Positions 53,723 to 63,446 of a stretch of 64,000 nt of DNA are shown here, in pieces (position 1 is the first letter of the stretch; each line of letters starts with the position of its first letter). The stretch is from Erythrobacter sanguineus. Its GTDB lineage: Bacteria; Pseudomonadota; Alphaproteobacteria; Sphingomonadales; Sphingomonadaceae. The notes under the pieces are model-generated. The model was not told where the DNA came from. It saw only the letters and a list, made by a program, of their open reading frames with translations, and did no database searches. Both the position numbers and the translations under genes were made by a program. The DNA lies in contig CAMCUB010000004.1 of assembly GCA_945878845.1 (NCBI GenBank), forward strand, positions 62,001 to 126,000, written 5' to 3'.

Positions 53723-54403
53723 GTGCGCCAGTTGGGCGATATCGTGCTGAAGGCCGCCGCGGGCGAGCTGAAGCCGGGCGGCGAGGGCGCCGAAGGCGGG
53801 GCGGCGAAATACCGCTCCGACGGCCGCATCGTCGCGCTGGCCTGCGGGGCGGCGGGAATCGAGAGCGCGCGCCAGGTACTCGCCGCCTATGACGCCGCCT
53901 GCCCGCCGACCATCGTGCTGTTCGATGCCGATAGCGCCGCGGTCGAGAACGCGGTGCGCGCGATGCGCCATTCGCTGCCGTGCCAGCTGGGCGATGCGGT
54001 CGACGGCGTCAGCCTCGAACCGGGCAAGGTATGGCTCGCGCATGATCCGACCCGCCACGTGGTGGTCGAGGCGGGCGAGCCGCCGCGCCTGCGGTTGGTC
54101 GAGCGCGATCCGGTGAACGGCTGCCGCCCCTCGGCCGACCTGCTGTTCGGCAGCATTGCGAGGAGCGGCCTGCCCGCGCTTGGCGGGCTGCTCACCGGGA
54201 ACGGCAACGACGGGGTGCGCGGTCTTGCGATCCTCGCCGAGACCAAGGGCAAGATCTTCGTCCAGCGCCCCGCCGATTACGCCCCGCGCGATCGCTATGA
54301 CGCGGTGCGCGCGCAGGGTCTGGACCTTGCTGACCTGCGTCAGGAGGCGATCCCCGACTGGATCCTCGAGACGACGAACGCAGCTGGCAACGCCGCAGGC
54401 TGA
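53723..54403 (+). CDS. CheB-type methylesterase-like protein lacking catalytic Ser and His
   Basis: A 226-residue protein whose residues about 34-190 align with the CheB methylesterase domain. [33 protein letters not shown] and [12 protein letters not shown] correspond to the DGD-x-PG, PVN-x-RPS and LTGMGxDG motifs. The catalytic Ser of GASTGG is replaced (ALACGAAG, G42), and the His of QHMP is D68; only the Asp, D163, remains. No receiver domain is present. GTG at 53723, 12 bases after GAGGAG, is the only usable start: the frame is open but start-free back to a TGA at 53627. It is divergent from the MCP gene. A non-enzymatic role or decay are both possible. Confidence 0.75.
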   Translation: MRQLGDIVLKAAAGELKPGGEGAEGGAAKYRSDGRIVALACGAAGIESARQVLAAYDAACPPTIVLFDADSAAVENAVRAMRHSLPCQLGDAVDGVSLEPGKVWLAHDPTRHVVVEAGEPPRLRLVERDPVNGCRPSADLLFGSIARSGLPALGGLLTGNGNDGVRGLAILAETKGKIFVQRPADYAPRDRYDAVRAQGLDLADLRQEAIPDWILETTNAAGNAAG

Positions 54404-54449
54404 GCCGCGGCGCTTGCCTTGTTCGCCGCGAAGGCGGACAAGGCGCGCC

Positions 54450-55154
54450 ATGACCCCCGAAAGCGCCCACCCCGACGATCCGCATTTCGTCCACCGCAGC
54501 GGCTGGCTGCGCGCCGCCGTGCTGGGGGCGAATGACGGGATCATCTCGGTCGCCTCGCTGATCATCGGCGTGGCGGCGGCAACGCCCGAGGCCGGGGCGG
54601 TGCTGGTCGCAGGCGTTGCCGCGCTTATGGCAGGCGCGATGTCGATGGCGGCGGGCGAGTATATCTCGGTCTCCTCGCAGGCCGATTCCGAGAAAGCCGA
54701 TATCGCCCGCGAGCAAGAGGCGCTCACCGCCACCCCGGCGGACGAGGAGGCCGAGCTTGCCGCGATCTACCGCGCGCGGGGGCTCAGCGAGGCGACGGCC
54801 GCTGCCGTCGCGCGCGAGCTGACCGCGCTCGACCCGCTCGCTGCGCATGTCCGCGACGAGCTGGGCCTTTCCGAACACCTCGCCGCTAGGCCCTTGCAGG
54901 CGGCGCTCGCCTCCGGTGTGACCTTCAGCGCGGCGGCTGCCGTGCCACTGCTGGCGGCATGGCTCGCGCCTGCGGGCGCGATCATGGTGACGGTGGTGGC
55001 AGTCTCGGTTCTGGCGCTCGCCGTGCTGGGCGCGCTCGGCGCCAAGGCGGGGGCCGCGCCGCTTGTGCCTGCAATGTTGCGTGTCGTCGGCTGGGGCGTC
55101 TTCGCGATGGCGATCACGGCGGCAGTGGGCAAGTTGTTCGGCGTCAGCGTCTAG
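54450..55154 (+). CDS. VIT1/CCC1-family iron/manganese transporter
   Basis: A 234-residue membrane protein of the VIT family. The N-terminal block [20 protein letters not shown], then SLIIGVAAA and the [16 protein letters not shown] segment, is the diagnostic VIT1/CCC1 core with the metal-conducting Asp/Glu/Met residues. A cytoplasmic charged helix ([20 protein letters not shown]) and three further helices follow. The family exports Fe2+ or Mn2+ from the cytosol in bacteria. ATG at 54450 lies 47 bases after the CheB-like gene. The last 11 bases overlap the convergent GH92 gene. Confidence 0.9.
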   Translation: MTPESAHPDDPHFVHRSGWLRAAVLGANDGIISVASLIIGVAAATPEAGAVLVAGVAALMAGAMSMAAGEYISVSSQADSEKADIAREQEALTATPADEEAELAAIYRARGLSEATAAAVARELTALDPLAAHVRDELGLSEHLAARPLQAALASGVTFSAAAAVPLLAAWLAPAGAIMVTVVAVSVLALAVLGALGAKAGAAPLVPAMLRVVGWGVFAMAITAAVGKLFGVSV

Positions 55155-57351
55155 CGCAGCCGCTCAGCACCAACGCCCCGCCTTTGATGAGCCCGGCGTG
55201 GGGGAGCGCGGTGGCGGGATAGGCCTTGCCCGCCAGCGTCACCCTGACCGGGCCCTCCTCGCATCCCTCCCGCGAAATCGTCAGCTCGGGCCGCCCCGGC
55301 ACCCGCAGCACGGCGCGCGGGGTCAGCGGCAGGCCCGCGACATAGTCCGCGCTGACCGAATCGAGCGGGTAAAATCCAAGCGTCGCGAAGACATACCACG
55401 CGCTCATCTGGCCTGCGTCCTCGTTGCCGACGAGGCCGTCGGGGGTGTCGCGGTAGAAGCTTTCCGCGATCCGCCGCACCAGCGCAGGCGTGCGCTCCGG
55501 CCGATCAGTGAAGGCATAGAGCCAGACGACATGGTGGCTCGGCTCGTTGCCGTGGGCATATTGCCCGATCATCGCCTCCTGCCCGAGATATTCTGCGCCC
55601 TTGGTGACGGGCAGTTCGAAGAAGAACTGGTCGAGCATCGCGCCTGCCGCCTTGCGCCCGCCCAGTGCCTTTACCAGCCCTTGCGGGTCATGCAGCGCGG
55701 GCGTCCAAGTATATTGCCAGGCGTTCGCCTCGGTATAGTCGCCCGGGTTGTTGAGCGGCGAGGTCGGGGTGAGCGGATCGAAGGGTGTGCGCCACCCGCC
55801 CGCCGCATCGCGCCCGCGCGCGAGGCGAGTTTCGGGGTCGATCAGCTTGCGCCAGCTCTGCGCCCGCGTGCCGAAGCGCTTGGCCGAGGCCTTGTCGCCC
55901 AGCATCGCTGCCATGCGCGCGGTCGCCGAATCGCCGATCCCCGCCTCGAGCGAGCGCGACACCGCCTCGCCGCCGGTCACATCGGTCGGGTAATAGCCGA
56001 AGCGGTCATAGAGCGACCATTGCGAGATCGAATGGTCGCCTTCGTAAACCGGCGCCGCATCACGGGTCGAGGTCGCCACCATCGCCGCCAATGCGCGCTC
56101 GCCGTCAAAGCCGCGGAAACCCTTGGCCCAGGCCTCGGCGATGACGGGGAGGGCGGGCTCGCCGATCATCGTGCCGGTTTCCCCACCCCAGATCGGCCAT
56201 TTGGGCAGGCGTCCGGCGGCCTGCTGGTGATCGAGCAGCGAGGCGACGAAATCGTCGACCCGCTCGGGCACCAGCAAGGTGTAGAGCGGCTGCGCGGCGC
56301 GGAACGTGTCCCACAGCGAAAAGGTCGAATAGCGCAAGTGCCCCGCGGGCGCGGTGCGGATGCGGCCGTCCGGGCCGCGGAAGCGCCCGTCGGCGTCGCT
56401 CACCACCGAGGGGTGGAGGAAGGCGTGGTAGAGCGCGGTGGTGAAGATGCGCTGCTGGCGCGCGTCGCCCTCGATGGTCGCGCGGGCGAGCAGCGCGCCC
56501 TATTCGGACCGGGCCTCGGTGGCGAGCGCGTCGAAATCCCAGCCGAACACCTCGTCGCGGTTGCCGCGCGCGCCTGCGGGATCGGTGGTCGCCATGCCCG
56601 CCTTGACCAGCAGCACATGCTCGCCCTCGGGTAGGTCGAAGGCGAGCATGTAGCGCGGCGCGGCGTCCCCTTCGCGCGGCGCGAGCGTCTCGACCGCGGC
56701 GATCGGGCGGTTGAAGCGTACCGACCATGCAATCTTGCGCGTGGTCCAGTTGCGGCGCACCGCCTCGCCCTCAAAGCTGTCGGGGCCGAAGCGGTTTGCG
56801 ATAGTCTCGACCGGCTGCTGGTCGGTGCGGAAGGTGAGGCCGTGCTGGAGGTCGACCAGCACCCACACCCGCCCGCTTGCCGCGAAAGTGTAGCGGTGCA
56901 TGGCGGAGCGCAAGGACGAAGTCAGCTCCACCTGCACGCCATTGTCGGGAAGGGTGACGGCGTAATAGCCCGCGCGCGCCACCTCGCCCGCCTTGCCGCT
57001 TGCCATCGCCTCGCGGCGGGTGGCCGACGGCATCAGCAGCACATCGCCCAACTCAGGAATCCCCGTGCCGCTCGCCCGGGTGTGCGAGAAGCCGAGGATC
57101 TGCGCGGCGCGGTACTGGTAGCCCGAGGTGTATTCCCACCCCGTCGCGGCATTGTCCGGCCCCGGCTGGATCATCCCGAAGGGGCGCGAGGGGCCGGGGA
57201 AGGTGTGTCCGGTGCCGTCGGTGCCGATGAAGGGATCGACATAGTGCGAGGGCGGCGGCGGGGGCGTCGGTGCCTCGGGCTCGGCCAGCGCCGGAGCGCC
57301 CATCGCCAGCAGGCCCGCGATCAGCGTGGCAAGGCGCTTCCATCCCGTCAT
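55144..57351 (-). pseudogene. GH92 alpha-1,2-mannosidase interrupted by an in-frame amber codon
   Basis: The reading frame encodes a secreted glycoside hydrolase family 92 enzyme of about 735 codons, the usual family length. A signal peptide (MTGWKRLATLIAGLLAMGAP) is followed by SHYVDPFIGTDGTGHTFPGP, GWEYTSGYQYRAAQILGFSH and, in the second half, RYSTFSLWDTFRAAQPL, YGYYP-like, NEPSHHVVWLYAF and LVGNEDAGQMSAWYVFATLG with the catalytic Glu and Asp. A TAG at 56502-56500 splits it into two same-frame pieces. By family context, SE-stop-GALLARATIEG, a Trp (TGG) is expected there, so one base change explains it. There is no other lesion. Start at 57351; MGENGR upstream at 57369 is an alternative. Confidence 0.85.
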
Positions 57352-57440
57352 GCGGCCATTCTCTCCCATGCAGCGCGCTTTGCTTAGCATGTTTCGCGCG
57401 CAAGCAAGTCCGTCGCGGCTTGCGTGGCGATGGCGAATTG

Positions 57441-57461
57441 CTGTCCGATCCTTGTCGTTCG
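57441..57461. promoter_or_regulatory. Candidate AraC-family operator, copy 1
   Basis: CTGTCCGATCCTTGTCGTTC lies between the divergent GH92 and AraC genes, 90 bases upstream of the GH92 start. Its first 18 bases differ at one position from the motif upstream of GH13 at 59930. It contains two direct half-sites, TGTCCG and TGTCGT, 11 bases apart, the spacing usual for AraC-type operators. Confidence 0.6.
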
Positions 57462-57523
57462 CAGCGGCATTCCCATCCGATGCCATTGACGGCCGCCGGC
57501 TAAAGCTGTTCTATCCTTGCCCT

Positions 57524-58363
57524 ATGGACACGGGCACCCTGTGTGAGCCGATCGCGCTCGATCCGGCCTCTTCGGTTCGGGTCGAGCGCGTGCTGCGCCC
57601 GCCCGCATCGCCCGCGCCCGAGCCCTTCCCGCATTTCCACGAACCGGCCGAACTGATCTGGTTCACCCGCGCCGAGGGCAGCGTCAGCACCGAATGGGGG
57701 GTGCTGCCCATCACTGACGGCACGCTATTGTTCCTGCCCGCGATGACCACGCATGATTTTCGCCTCGCGGCCGGGGCGACCGAATGGGTGCTGGTGCATT
57801 GCGACCCCGCGCTCGGCCAAGGCGACCCGGGGCTGGGCGGCGGGAGCCTCGCCGCGGCGCAGGTGGTCCAGCCGGACTGGCCCACTGCGGCGCGGCTGGC
57901 GGCGGGGTTCGACTGGCTGGTCGCGCTGGCCGAGGCGCCGGGGCGGGCAAGCGACGTGCTGGCGCTCACCCGGCTGCTGCTGAAGGAGCTGCCGTGCACC
58001 GCGCCGCACACCGACACGACCGCCGCAGGCCGCAGCCTCCACCGCCTGCGCCCGGCGCTCGATCTGGTCGCCGGGGCCGATTTCCGGCTGGTGACGATCG
58101 AAGAGGCGGCGGCGCGTTGCCACCTCTCGCCCTCATACTTCTCCCGCGCCTTCGCCCGGGCATTCGGGGTGGGGTTTGCCGAATATGCCCGCGCCTACCG
58201 CCTGCGCGCCGCCGCCCGCAGCCTCACGACCGAGGGCGCGCGGGTCTCCGACATCGCCTGGCGCAGCGGGTTCCAGACGCCCTCGCACTTCACCGCCGCC
58301 TTCAGGAAGCGCTTCGGCGTCTCGCCGAGCGACTTCCGGCGGCGCTACCTGGCGGGGCGGTAG
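57524..58363 (+). CDS. AraC family transcriptional regulator
   Basis: A 279-residue regulator. The N-terminal half is a cupin-like sensor (FPHFHEPAELIWFTRAEGSV, TDGTLLFLPAMTTHDFRL). The C-terminal 100 residues hold two helix-turn-helix units: VTIEEAAARCHLSPSYFSRA and VSDIAWRSGFQTPSHFTAAF, closing with FRKRFGVSPSDFRRRY, the AraC signature. ATG at 57524 starts a normal family N-terminus; the longer open frame upstream covers the promoter region. It stands between GH92 and GH13, both on the opposite strand and both preceded by the shared motif, so it probably controls them in response to a sugar. The end overlaps GH13 by 19 bases. Confidence 0.92.
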   Translation: MDTGTLCEPIALDPASSVRVERVLRPPASPAPEPFPHFHEPAELIWFTRAEGSVSTEWGVLPITDGTLLFLPAMTTHDFRLAAGATEWVLVHCDPALGQGDPGLGGGSLAAAQVVQPDWPTAARLAAGFDWLVALAEAPGRASDVLALTRLLLKELPCTAPHTDTTAAGRSLHRLRPALDLVAGADFRLVTIEEAAARCHLSPSYFSRAFARAFGVGFAEYARAYRLRAAARSLTTEGARVSDIAWRSGFQTPSHFTAAFRKRFGVSPSDFRRRYLAGR

Positions 58364-59895
58364 AGCGCGGTCTGCCAGGGGCGCAGGGGTTTGCGCTCGC
58401 CCGAGAGCAGGTCGGGGCCATCGCCCGCCAGCGCGGGCACTTCGGCGGGGAGGGCAGAGAGATTGGCGACGATCACCAGCCGCTCGCCTGCGAACACGCG
58501 CTCGACTGCGAGCATTCCGGCAGGCGCCTCCAGCACGCGCTGCGTGCCGCGTGCCAGCGCCGATTGCGAAGCGCGCAAGGCGGCAAGCTTGCGGTAATGG
58601 GCGAGCAGCGAGGCGGGATTGTCTTCCTGCTCGGCAACCGACACGCCGTCATGGTCGCGGGCATAGCGCTGGTCCCAATAGCGCTCGCCTGGGCGCTTGT
58701 ACCACAGAGCTTGGGTCGCGGCGGCGTCGGTCGCTGACCACTTGAAGGCCTCGCGCACCGGGATGTGGTGTTCGTCGGTGATGTAGCCCGCATCGGTCGC
58801 GCCGCGCATGCCTAGTTCCTGCCCGTAATAGACAATCGGCGTGCCCCTGAGCAGGAACATCAGGGCCGCCGCCGTGCGCAGCCGCTCGGGGCTGATCCCG
58901 GGGTCGGAGGCGATGCGGCTGACATCGTGGTTTTCCGCAAAGATCATCTGGGTCTTGCCCGCGGGCGTGATCGCGCCGGTGCGGGTGATCGCCTCGGCGA
59001 GCCCTGCGGCGTCGAACTTGCGGATCGCGTCGTGGATGGGGAAGGCGAACACCGCGCTCACATCGGCGCGGGCGAGGTAATCCTCGCCGTATTTCCAGTC
59101 ATATTGCTCGGCGAGGAAGGCGAGATCGGGATTCTTCGCGCGCAGCTTGGCAAAGGCCGGGTTCCAGAAGTCTCGGAACAGATCGGTGAGCAGCCCCTTG
59201 CTGTCGAGATCGTCCATCATGTGATCGAGCCGGAAGCCGTCGACCCCGTCGTCGAACTTGCCGTCGCCGTTGGGGTCGGTCCAGCCCATCAGGTAGCGGT
59301 CGAAATAGGCGCGCACATCGGGATGCTTCATGGCGACGGTGGTGACGCCGTGGGTGTCGCGGTTGAAATTGGCGATTTCACGGAGGCCGAAGGGGCCTTC
59401 CTCGGCGATGCCCGCCGCGCGGTCGTCCCACAGCATCCAGTCATTATAGGGCGAGGTGCGGTCGGCCATCGCCGCCGTCCACCACGGGTGACCCTCGGCC
59501 AGGTACTGGAACTCCATGTCGAGGTAGATCTTGATGCCCTTCGCGTGGGCCTCGGCAATCAGGCGCTGCAAGTCGGCGCGGGTGCCGTAGCGCGGGTCGA
59601 TGCCTTCGAAATCGGTCGCGAAATAGTTGTGGTAGGTGCGGCTGGGATAGAGCGGCGTCATCAGGATCGCGGTGATGCCGAGCTTTTCGAGATAGGGCAG
59701 CGATTGGCGCACACCCTCGAGATCGCCATGCCCGTCACCATTGCTGTCGCGAAAACTGCGCTGGAAGATGTGGTAGACGACCTCACTCTCGAGCACGTCG
59801 CGCGCCGGGCCAGGTGCGGGTGCGGGCGCGGCTGCGGCGGGCTGGGCGGCGAGCAGCGCGATGGCGGCGGCAAGGGCAGCGGAAGCGCGTTTCAT
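58345..59895 (-). CDS. Secreted GH13 alpha-amylase family enzyme
   Basis: A 516-residue glycoside hydrolase family 13 enzyme with a signal peptide (cleavage near AAAAP, residue 23). The barrel motifs are complete: LMTPLYPSRTYHNYFATD, the nucleophile D224 in DGFRLDH, the acid/base E263 in FLAEQYD and D324 in ENHD. DSNGDGHGDLEG near residue 55 resembles a calcium-binding loop. A C-terminal beta domain ends the protein. It probably cleaves alpha-1,4-glucans in the periplasm or outside. GAGAGGATCACC precedes the ATG. The candidate AraC motif lies 35 bases upstream of the start. Confidence 0.92.
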   Translation of the reverse strand: MKRASAALAAAIALLAAQPAAAAPAPAPGPARDVLESEVVYHIFQRSFRDSNGDGHGDLEGVRQSLPYLEKLGITAILMTPLYPSRTYHNYFATDFEGIDPRYGTRADLQRLIAEAHAKGIKIYLDMEFQYLAEGHPWWTAAMADRTSPYNDWMLWDDRAAGIAEEGPFGLREIANFNRDTHGVTTVAMKHPDVRAYFDRYLMGWTDPNGDGKFDDGVDGFRLDHMMDDLDSKGLLTDLFRDFWNPAFAKLRAKNPDLAFLAEQYDWKYGEDYLARADVSAVFAFPIHDAIRKFDAAGLAEAITRTGAITPAGKTQMIFAENHDVSRIASDPGISPERLRTAAALMFLLRGTPIVYYGQELGMRGATDAGYITDEHHIPVREAFKWSATDAAATQALWYKRPGERYWDQRYARDHDGVSVAEQEDNPASLLAHYRKLAALRASQSALARGTQRVLEAPAGMLAVERVFAGERLVIVANLSALPAEVPALAGDGPDLLSGERKPLRPWQTALYRPAR

Positions 59896-59929
59896 CGGTG
59901 ATCCTCTCTCTTATGGCGCCAAGGATAAT

Positions 59930-59950
59930 CTGTCCGATCCCTGTCGTCTG
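59930..59950. promoter_or_regulatory. Candidate AraC-family operator, copy 2
   Basis: CTGTCCGATCCCTGTCGTCT lies 35 bases upstream of the GH13 start. It matches the copy at 57441 in 17 of the first 18 bases. A weaker partial copy, CTGTCGCATCC at 59982-59992, lies further toward the P450 gene. The 156-base gap between GH13 and P450 holds no gene. Confidence 0.6.
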
Positions 59951-60051
59951 TTCGCCTTCCTTGCGAGCTACCCGCCAAAAACTGTCGCATCCATGCGCAT
60001 CGAAGGGTTGTGCGAGACAGGCGGCAGCGGCTTTGCTCAGGGGATATCCTG

Positions 60052-61227
60052 ATGGCCGAAACCGAAACAGCTGACGAGACCCGCGATCCCTTCGGTGCCG
60101 CGCGCCGGGCCGATGGCGTGCTGGTGGTCGATTTCGCGGGCGAGACGATCCCGATGATCCTCGGTCACCGCGCGGTGCGGGCGGCGGCGCGCGACTGGCA
60201 GACCTTCAGCTCCGACGCGCCGGGCCGCGTGCCGATCCCCGAGGAAACCGCGGTGCGCTCGGTGCGCCAGCTGCCGATCGAGACCGATCCCCCGGCGCAC
60301 AAGGCGTGGCGCGATCTGTTGAAGCCGACCTTCATGCGGCCCGTTCAGCCTGATTACATCGCCGCGATCGACGCGCTGGTCGCGCGGGCGATCGACGCTG
60401 CTGCTGCCGCGGGCGAGATCGAAGTGGTGCGCGGCTTTGCCCTGCCGCTGCAGTCGCGCGCGCTCACGCTATTGCTGGGAATGCCCGAAGACGCGGCGGA
60501 GGAGTGGATCGGCTGGGGCGTCCACGTGTTCCACGACGGCGATGATAGCACCGCGAAAGGCTCGGCGCTCGATCACTATATCCGTGCAGCAATCGCGGCG
60601 GCGCGGGCGGCTCCGGGTGAGGATTTCTTTGGCGCGATGACCCGCATGTCGATAGACGGCCGCCCGCTCTCCGACGACGAGATGGCCGGGATAGCCAACC
60701 TCGTCTTCGCCGGGGGGCGCGACACGGTGATCACCGCGGTCTCGGCGATGTTCGCCTTCTTCGCGGGCAACCGCCCCGCGCTTGACGCGCTGTGTGCCGA
60801 GCCTCGGCGGATCCCCTTCGCGGTCGAGGAATTCGTGCGCGTCACCTCGCCGCTCACTCATATCGGGCGGGTGTGCCCTGCGGGTGCCGAGATTGGCAGC
60901 CACCGGGTCGCCCCCGATGCGCGCGCCTCGCTGTGCTGGGCCTCGGCCAATTTCGACGAGACCGTGTTCGATGCGCCCGAGGAAGTGCGCCTCGACCGCG
61001 CGCCCAATCCGCATCTCGGCTTCGGCAGCGGGAACCACAATTGCCTCGGCGCGGCGCACGCGCGCACGCTGCTACGCAGCTTGATCCGCCAGCTCGGCGC
61101 ACGCACCCGCGCCATTACGGTGCTGGACGCCGAGCCCGGCGAGGAGCGCTATGGCGATCTCGTCCGCACGGTCGGTTATCGGACCCTCACCGTGCGGATC
61201 GAGGGCGCATCCGATCAGAACTCGTAG
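60052..61227 (+). CDS. Cytochrome P450
   Basis: A 391-residue soluble bacterial P450. The heme-thiolate loop is FGSGNHNCLG with C331, the I-helix oxygen-activation motif is AGGRDT at 220-225, and the K-helix E-x-x-R lies at E260-R263 in VEEFVRVTSP. The HIGRV segment and IETDPPAHKAWRDLLKPTF C-helix (with the heme-propionate His/Arg) are typical. It needs a ferredoxin partner, none of which is in the window. ATG at 60052 has GGGGATATC upstream. The substrate is unknown. The 3' end overlaps the convergent TonB receptor gene by 13 bases. Confidence 0.93.
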   Translation: MAETETADETRDPFGAARRADGVLVVDFAGETIPMILGHRAVRAAARDWQTFSSDAPGRVPIPEETAVRSVRQLPIETDPPAHKAWRDLLKPTFMRPVQPDYIAAIDALVARAIDAAAAAGEIEVVRGFALPLQSRALTLLLGMPEDAAEEWIGWGVHVFHDGDDSTAKGSALDHYIRAAIAAARAAPGEDFFGAMTRMSIDGRPLSDDEMAGIANLVFAGGRDTVITAVSAMFAFFAGNRPALDALCAEPRRIPFAVEEFVRVTSPLTHIGRVCPAGAEIGSHRVAPDARASLCWASANFDETVFDAPEEVRLDRAPNPHLGFGSGNHNCLGAAHARTLLRSLIRQLGARTRAITVLDAEPGEERYGDLVRTVGYRTLTVRIEGASDQNS

Positions 61228-63407
61228 CTCAGCGAGGCTTTGAAGGTTCGGGGGCTGCTGAGCTGCAGATCGGGGCGGAAGCTGTCGAAGGCCGAGGCCC
61301 AGTAATCCGCGTCAGCGACATTATCGAGGCTCGCCCGCAAGGTCAGCGGCTTGCCCGCCACCACCGCGACATAGCGCGCGCCGATGTCGATGCGGGTCCA
61401 ATCCTCGAGGAACAGGGTGTTGGCGATATTCGCCGCCTGCTCGCCGGTGTGCACCACGCGGCCCGTGAGGGTGAGCGCGGGCACGAAAGGCACGTCCCAT
61501 TCGAGGTTGGCGTTGACCAGATATTCCGGCACGCCGACCGCCTGGTTGCCCTCGTTCACCCCGTTCAGGGTGCGGCGCAGCTTGGCATCTATCACCGACC
61601 CGCCCGCGATCAGCCGCAGACCTTCGCTCAACTCGCCCGCGATGGTGAACTCCACCCCGCGGTTGCGCTGCACGCCGAAAGGCCCGAATTCGAGCGCCCC
61701 GGTCTGGGTGGGCGAGGGGCGCAGGATCGCGGTCTCGCGGTCGATCTGGAAGGCGGCCAGCGACAGATCGAGCCGGCCCAGCGTGAGCTTGCCGCCGATC
61801 TCGTATTGCTCGGAGACGAAGGGCGGCAGCACCGCGCCCGCATTGGTGACCGGCAGCGCCGCGCCGCCTGAGGGGTTGGCCCCGCTAACCGGCGCGGTCG
61901 CGCCCTGCACCAGACCCTCGATCCGGTTGGCATAGAACGACATGCCTGTGGCGGGCTTCACCACCACGCCGAAGACGGGGGTGACCTTGTCTTTATCATA
62001 GGCTCCGGTCTGCGCCCCGGTCGCGACCGAGAAGGAGCGCACCTTGATCGCCTGCAACCGCGCACCGGCAGTGAGCAGGATGCGATCATTCCACAAGCCG
62101 AGCGTGTCGGACACAAAGGCGCTCGTGAGCCTGCTGCGCGAGGCCGGCAGCGGATCATCCAGGTCGCCGCTGGCGAAAGTCAGCGTGGTCGATGGGGTGA
62201 CTCGGGCTGGAGCGTAGAGATTGTTGCGCTCTGCCGAGAGCGCGAAGAATTCGAAGGCGTTGCGGTTGACCAGCCAATTGATCGATCCGCCCGCATTGAC
62301 CTCGTGCGTGATCCCGCCGGTGGCGAATTTGCCGCGCAGGCCAGCAGTGGCTGCCTCGTTATTGTCGGTGCGCGGGATGAACGAACTGCTGACCGTGATC
62401 TCCCCCGTGGCCGCGTTGACCAGCGTCGGCGTGCTGTAGACCCCTTCCTCCGCACCGTCGCGCGCGCCGAAGGCGGCATAGAGCATCACATCCTTGGCGA
62501 TGTCATACTCGATCCGCGCCTGCCCGAAGATGTCGCGCAGGGTCGTATATTGCCAGGGCTGGCCGAAATTGGTCGAGGCGTCGGGGGCCTCCGGGATCAC
62601 GGTCAGCCCGGCGATGCTGAGCTTGGGCCGGAAGTGCGACACCTTCACGCGCTGGTAGGCAAGGTCGAGCGAGGCACGCAGCGGCCCCGAATTGTAGTCG
62701 ATCGCGGCGCCGAGCACAGTGGTGCTGCGGAATTCGTCGTCGATCGCCACATCGCCTGCGCGCGCGGTGCCGTTGATGCGAATGCCCCATTCGCCGCCCG
62801 ATCCCGTGCTCCGGGCGATGTCAAAGCTGCCGCCGATGTGCTCGGGCCCTGTGTAACCTGCGGTCACGCGGTTGAGGTCCTCCGCACCGGCGCGCTTGGG
62901 GATCAGATTGACGCTGCCGCCGAGCCCCGTCCCGCCCGGCGCCGCGCCGTTGAGGAAAGCGCTCGCGCCGTTCAGCACCTGGACCGACTGGTAGAGCTCG
63001 GGCGCGGCCAGCTGGCGGGGCATGATGCCGTAGAGCCCGTCATAGCCGACATCGTCGCCTGCCAGCGCAAAGCCGCGGATCACGAACAGCTCGCTCGCGA
63101 TGCCGAAGCCGGTGGTGGTGCGGATGGTCGGATCGTTCTCGAGGACCTGGCCGAGCGTCTGCGGCTGCTGGTTGAGGATCAGCGCCTCGTTGTAGCTGCG
63201 GATCGAGAAGGGGACGTCGGCGGCCTCCTTGTCGCCGAGCACACCGACGCTGCCCGCCTGCTCCACGCCCGACTGGTTGGCGCGTTGGGCGGTGACGATG
63301 ATGGTGTTGTCGTCGGTCTCATCCTGCGCGGTGGCGGGCATAGCGGGCAGCGCGAGAGCGATGGCGGTGGCGAGCAGCAGACGGCAGCGGGTGGGGGAAG
63401 TGGTCAC
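61215..63407 (-). CDS. TonB-dependent siderophore receptor
   Basis: A 730-residue outer-membrane receptor. A signal peptide (cleavage near ATAQD, residue 28) precedes a TonB-box-like TIIVTAQR. The plug domain runs from VPFSIRSYNEALILNQQPQT through LFVIRGF, VQVLNGASAFLNGAAPGGTG and GGSVNLIPKRAG, the FhuA/FpvA-type siderophore plug signature. The barrel ends in YEF with a terminal Phe. It should import a ferric siderophore, powered by TonB. A GTG start is preceded by AAGGAAACCCAC. The two small downstream-upstream membrane genes (63447 and 63626) form an iron-related cluster with it, as in other sphingomonads. No Fur box was recognised. Confidence 0.93.
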   Translation of the reverse strand: MTTSPTRCRLLLATAIALALPAMPATAQDETDDNTIIVTAQRANQSGVEQAGSVGVLGDKEAADVPFSIRSYNEALILNQQPQTLGQVLENDPTIRTTTGFGIASELFVIRGFALAGDDVGYDGLYGIMPRQLAAPELYQSVQVLNGASAFLNGAAPGGTGLGGSVNLIPKRAGAEDLNRVTAGYTGPEHIGGSFDIARSTGSGGEWGIRINGTARAGDVAIDDEFRSTTVLGAAIDYNSGPLRASLDLAYQRVKVSHFRPKLSIAGLTVIPEAPDASTNFGQPWQYTTLRDIFGQARIEYDIAKDVMLYAAFGARDGAEEGVYSTPTLVNAATGEITVSSSFIPRTDNNEAATAGLRGKFATGGITHEVNAGGSINWLVNRNAFEFFALSAERNNLYAPARVTPSTTLTFASGDLDDPLPASRSRLTSAFVSDTLGLWNDRILLTAGARLQAIKVRSFSVATGAQTGAYDKDKVTPVFGVVVKPATGMSFYANRIEGLVQGATAPVSGANPSGGAALPVTNAGAVLPPFVSEQYEIGGKLTLGRLDLSLAAFQIDRETAILRPSPTQTGALEFGPFGVQRNRGVEFTIAGELSEGLRLIAGGSVIDAKLRRTLNGVNEGNQAVGVPEYLVNANLEWDVPFVPALTLTGRVVHTGEQAANIANTLFLEDWTRIDIGARYVAVVAGKPLTLRASLDNVADADYWASAFDSFRPDLQLSSPRTFKASLSYEF

Positions 63408-63446
63408 GTGGGTTTCCTTGGTTTGGGGGAGGGGAGGAGAAGCGAT

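Noticed and set aside
51989..54733. 914-codon version of the MCP gene extending upstream to 54733
   Set aside because: The extra N-terminal 400 codons are antisense to the CheB-like gene and not MCP-like; ATG at 53518 has a proper ribosome-binding site and starts the membrane helices.
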